Origin: an uncultured Acidimicrobiaceae bacterium
Lineage (GTDB): Bacteria > Actinomycetota > Acidimicrobiia > Acidimicrobiales > UBA8592
NCBI GenBank assembly: GCA_913031515.1
Contig: CAJWET010000001.1
Span: 1-35,443 of the forward strand
Direction: 5' to 3'
Length of the DNA: 35,443 bases
In this document: piece by piece, positions 33,993 through 35,443 of the stretch
Layout of the letters: every line of letters starts with the position of its first letter
Position numbering within the stretch: position 1 is the stretch's first letter
Translations under genes and position numbers: made by a program
The notes under the pieces: model-generated
Told to the model about the DNA's origin: nothing
What the model saw: the letters and a program-made list of their open reading frames with translations, nothing else
Database searches by the model: none

Positions 33993-34006
33993 AACGAGTA
34001 CTCGTT
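33993..34006. promoter_or_regulatory. Perfect 14-bp palindrome, probable operator
   Basis: AACGAGTACTCGTT is identical to its own reverse complement. It lies 66 nt upstream of the ADC-like start and 37 nt upstream of the SDR 6 start, within the 116-nt divergent promoter. A perfect 14-bp palindrome is unlikely by chance in so short a region and has the form of a TetR-family operator. Binding there could control both the ADC gene and the SDR/crotonase unit. No regulator gene is visible in the window. Confidence 0.6.
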
Positions 34007-34043
34007 CTACAAAAGAAAGAGAGGAAAGGAAATTGTTACGACC

Positions 34044-34880
34044 ATGGCTGACCTATTGAACGGCAAAACAGCAGTAATAACTGGGGCTAGCAGGGGGATA
34101 GGAGCTGCCGTCGCCCATAGGTTCGCAGCTGAAGGAGCTGACATAGCGATCACAGCGAGAACTCTCGACAATCATCCAACACTTTCCGGGTCACTCAACG
34201 AAACCGTAGAACGTTGCCAACGATTCGGTAGACGAGTAGAAGTAATTCAAGCGGATCTTGGAAACGAAGAATCCCGTGCGACGATCATTCCCGCAGCCAT
34301 TGAAGAACTCGGCTCAGTTGACATTCTCATTAATAACGCTGCTGCAGCGATCTACAAAGGACTCGACTCGTACTCGTTGAAACACCGTCGGCTAATGACG
34401 GAAATAAACGTCCAAGCTCCCCTTGACCTCATACAACAAGCACTCCCAGCAATGATCAGCAACGGAGAAGGATGGATCGTTAACCTCTCCAGCGCATCAA
34501 AAAACCATCCGACTGGACCCCCATTTGACTTAGGGGGAGTCAAAGGTGTCTACGGCTTCTACGGAGCGACAAAGGCCATGCTTGACCGGACAACATCCGC
34601 CCTTGCCTCTGAACTTCATGGGACAGGCATACGGGTAAATACCGTCGAACCTCGGGCAGCTGTCCTATCCGAAGGAGCGGAGGCAGTTGTCGGGCAAATA
34701 CTGAAACCCGAACAGATTGAATCAATGGAAGCAATGGTTGAATCAATCCTTTACCTAGCTACGTGCGGACCGGACCACACAGGAAAAAATGAGATCAGCC
34801 TCGACATCGTTGACAACCAGGAGTTAACGGTCATGGACCTCAATGGTGAAGAACCCCACCCCGGAGGGAAAAAACCGTAA
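34044..34880 (+). CDS. Short-chain dehydrogenase/reductase (SDR 6)
   Basis: This 278-residue SDR has TGASRGIG near 13-20 and an ART sequence after beta-2, then an insertion similar to SDR 5. NNAA replaces NNAG; Ser is in NLSSAS and Y-x-x-x-K in FYGATKAM, after a long GPPFDLGGVKG loop. The C-terminus lacks the classic DGG end and finishes in a charged PGGKKP tail. A purine-rich AGGAAAGGAAA lies rather far (about 14 nt) before the ATG. The crotonase starts 25 nt after its stop, so the two form an operon behind the 14-bp palindrome. It may act on the beta-hydroxy or keto intermediate linked to that crotonase. Confidence 0.9.
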   Translation: MADLLNGKTAVITGASRGIGAAVAHRFAAEGADIAITARTLDNHPTLSGSLNETVERCQRFGRRVEVIQADLGNEESRATIIPAAIEELGSVDILINNAAAAIYKGLDSYSLKHRRLMTEINVQAPLDLIQQALPAMISNGEGWIVNLSSASKNHPTGPPFDLGGVKGVYGFYGATKAMLDRTTSALASELHGTGIRVNTVEPRAAVLSEGAEAVVGQILKPEQIESMEAMVESILYLATCGPDHTGKNEISLDIVDNQELTVMDLNGEEPHPGGKKP

Positions 34881-34905
34881 CTACCGGAATCGGAAGGAAA
34901 AAGAA

Positions 34906-35443
34906 ATGTCAGAATACGAACACATCCTCATTGAAAGTCCATCGCCTGCCATACGGAGAATTATCCTCAATAGGCCAGAAAAACGAAATGCCATAAGCAC
35001 TCCGATGCGGACGGAGATTTTTGAAGCACTCCAAAAACATGACACTGACGAAGAGGTTCGTGTCACCATCATTTGTGGGGCCGGAGATTGTTTCTCGTCA
35101 GGATATGACCTCACCAGTGGCGGGTTAATGGAAAATGCCCCTATCTACAGCGCCCCAGGTGATGGCCAATGGACCCGACAGGCAACCGATAGCTGGTTTA
35201 GCATTTGGGACTTAGCCAAACCCGTGATCGCGCAAATCCATGGCTATGCAATGGCAGGGGGCACAGAACTCGCTTCTGCATGTGACCTTGTATACATGGC
35301 CGACAATGCAACTATTGGCTACCCCGTTGTTCGTGTCATGAGTACCCCCGATTGGCAATTCCATACGCCTCTGCTCGGATTGAGAGCTTCGATGGAAATG
35401 ATGTTGACAGGAAATACTTATTCGGCTGAAGAAGCTGTTCAGG
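34906..35443 (+). CDS. Enoyl-CoA hydratase/isomerase family protein (3' partial)
   Basis: The first 179 residues of a crotonase are present; the frame runs off the window end. The NRPEKRNAI block is at 22-30, the first oxyanion-hole loop FSSGYDL at 63-69 and the second HGYAMAGG at 112-119, followed by Glu121 in TELASACD. The second catalytic Glu, normally in an F-G-x-P-E context, is replaced by Val141 in IGYPVVRV. The protein is therefore probably not a simple hydratase; isomerase, hydrolase, dehalogenase-like or C-C cleaving activity is possible. AAGGA lies close ahead of the ATG, 25 nt after SDR 6. Activity is on a CoA thioester by family knowledge. Confidence 0.9.
   Translation, partial: MSEYEHILIESPSPAIRRIILNRPEKRNAISTPMRTEIFEALQKHDTDEEVRVTIICGAGDCFSSGYDLTSGGLMENAPIYSAPGDGQWTRQATDSWFSIWDLAKPVIAQIHGYAMAGGTELASACDLVYMADNATIGYPVVRVMSTPDWQFHTPLLGLRASMEMMLTGNTYSAEEAVQ

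Noticed and set aside
1..35443. tRNA, rRNA, insertion sequence or prophage genes
   Set aside because: No transposase, integrase, terminal inverted repeat pair, tRNA cloverleaf or rRNA-like segment was noticed on either strand by reading; a tRNA scan was not possible.

Overview
The window is a gene-dense, somewhat AT-leaning bacterial chromosome segment holding about 34 protein genes. No rRNA, tRNA, CRISPR array, IS element or phage gene was seen. Spacing is very tight: several convergent pairs are separated by 0-40 nt, and the longest stretch without a gene is about 210 nt (20840-21050). The content suggests a marine, streamlined actinobacterium, most plausibly Acidimicrobiia. It has many SDRs, CaiB/BaiF CoA-transferases, Amidohydrolase_2 proteins, a CYP125-like P450, a mycobacterial-type NAD(P)H amine dehydrogenase relative, TatA and an LPXTG-type surface protein. 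This placement is inference; SAR202-type Chloroflexi carry a similar enzyme mix and are not excluded.

Layout. 1-2400: the tail of an unidentified gene, a histidinol-phosphatase (hisN), and a secreted LPVTG surface protein with a 15-bp tandem repeat. 2394-4243: a CoA-transferase homologue that seems to lack the catalytic Asp, and a GNAT acetyltransferase. 4318-8382: a beta-class DNA methyltransferase and a probable PD-(D/E)XK/winged-helix protein, interleaved with two APH-like phosphotransferases on the other strand. 8534-12361: glcDEF, the three-subunit glycolate oxidase, followed by tatA. 12366-16309: on the minus strand, a Baeyer-Villiger monooxygenase, an alpha/beta hydrolase and a CoA-transferase with intact Asp169; the first two look like a ketone-to-ester-to-alcohol module. 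16459-17280: a PAP2-type membrane phosphatase.

17298-35443 is a catabolic region made of short operons on both strands. It holds six SDRs, three Amidohydrolase_2 proteins, a P450, a flavin amine oxidase, a DoxX-like protein, a D-aminoacylase-type amidohydrolase, a zinc alcohol dehydrogenase, a DapB-like dehydrogenase, an acetoacetate-decarboxylase-fold protein and a crotonase cut by the window end. Together they suggest stepwise oxidation, ring or C-C cleavage and CoA-linked breakdown of hydrophobic cyclic compounds (steroid, terpenoid or aromatic-like). The substrate cannot be read from sequence.

The most unusual item is the amine oxidase at 22332-23711. Its normally C-terminal FAD/substrate segment sits at the N-terminus, after a Tat-like signal and before the Rossmann GxGxxG motif, and the protein stops where that segment would normally begin. 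It looks like a natural circular permutation. Other points of note are the CoA-transferase without its Asp, the methyltransferase/nuclease-like neighbourhood, a perfect 14-bp palindrome in a divergent promoter (33993-34006), and a crotonase missing the second catalytic Glu.
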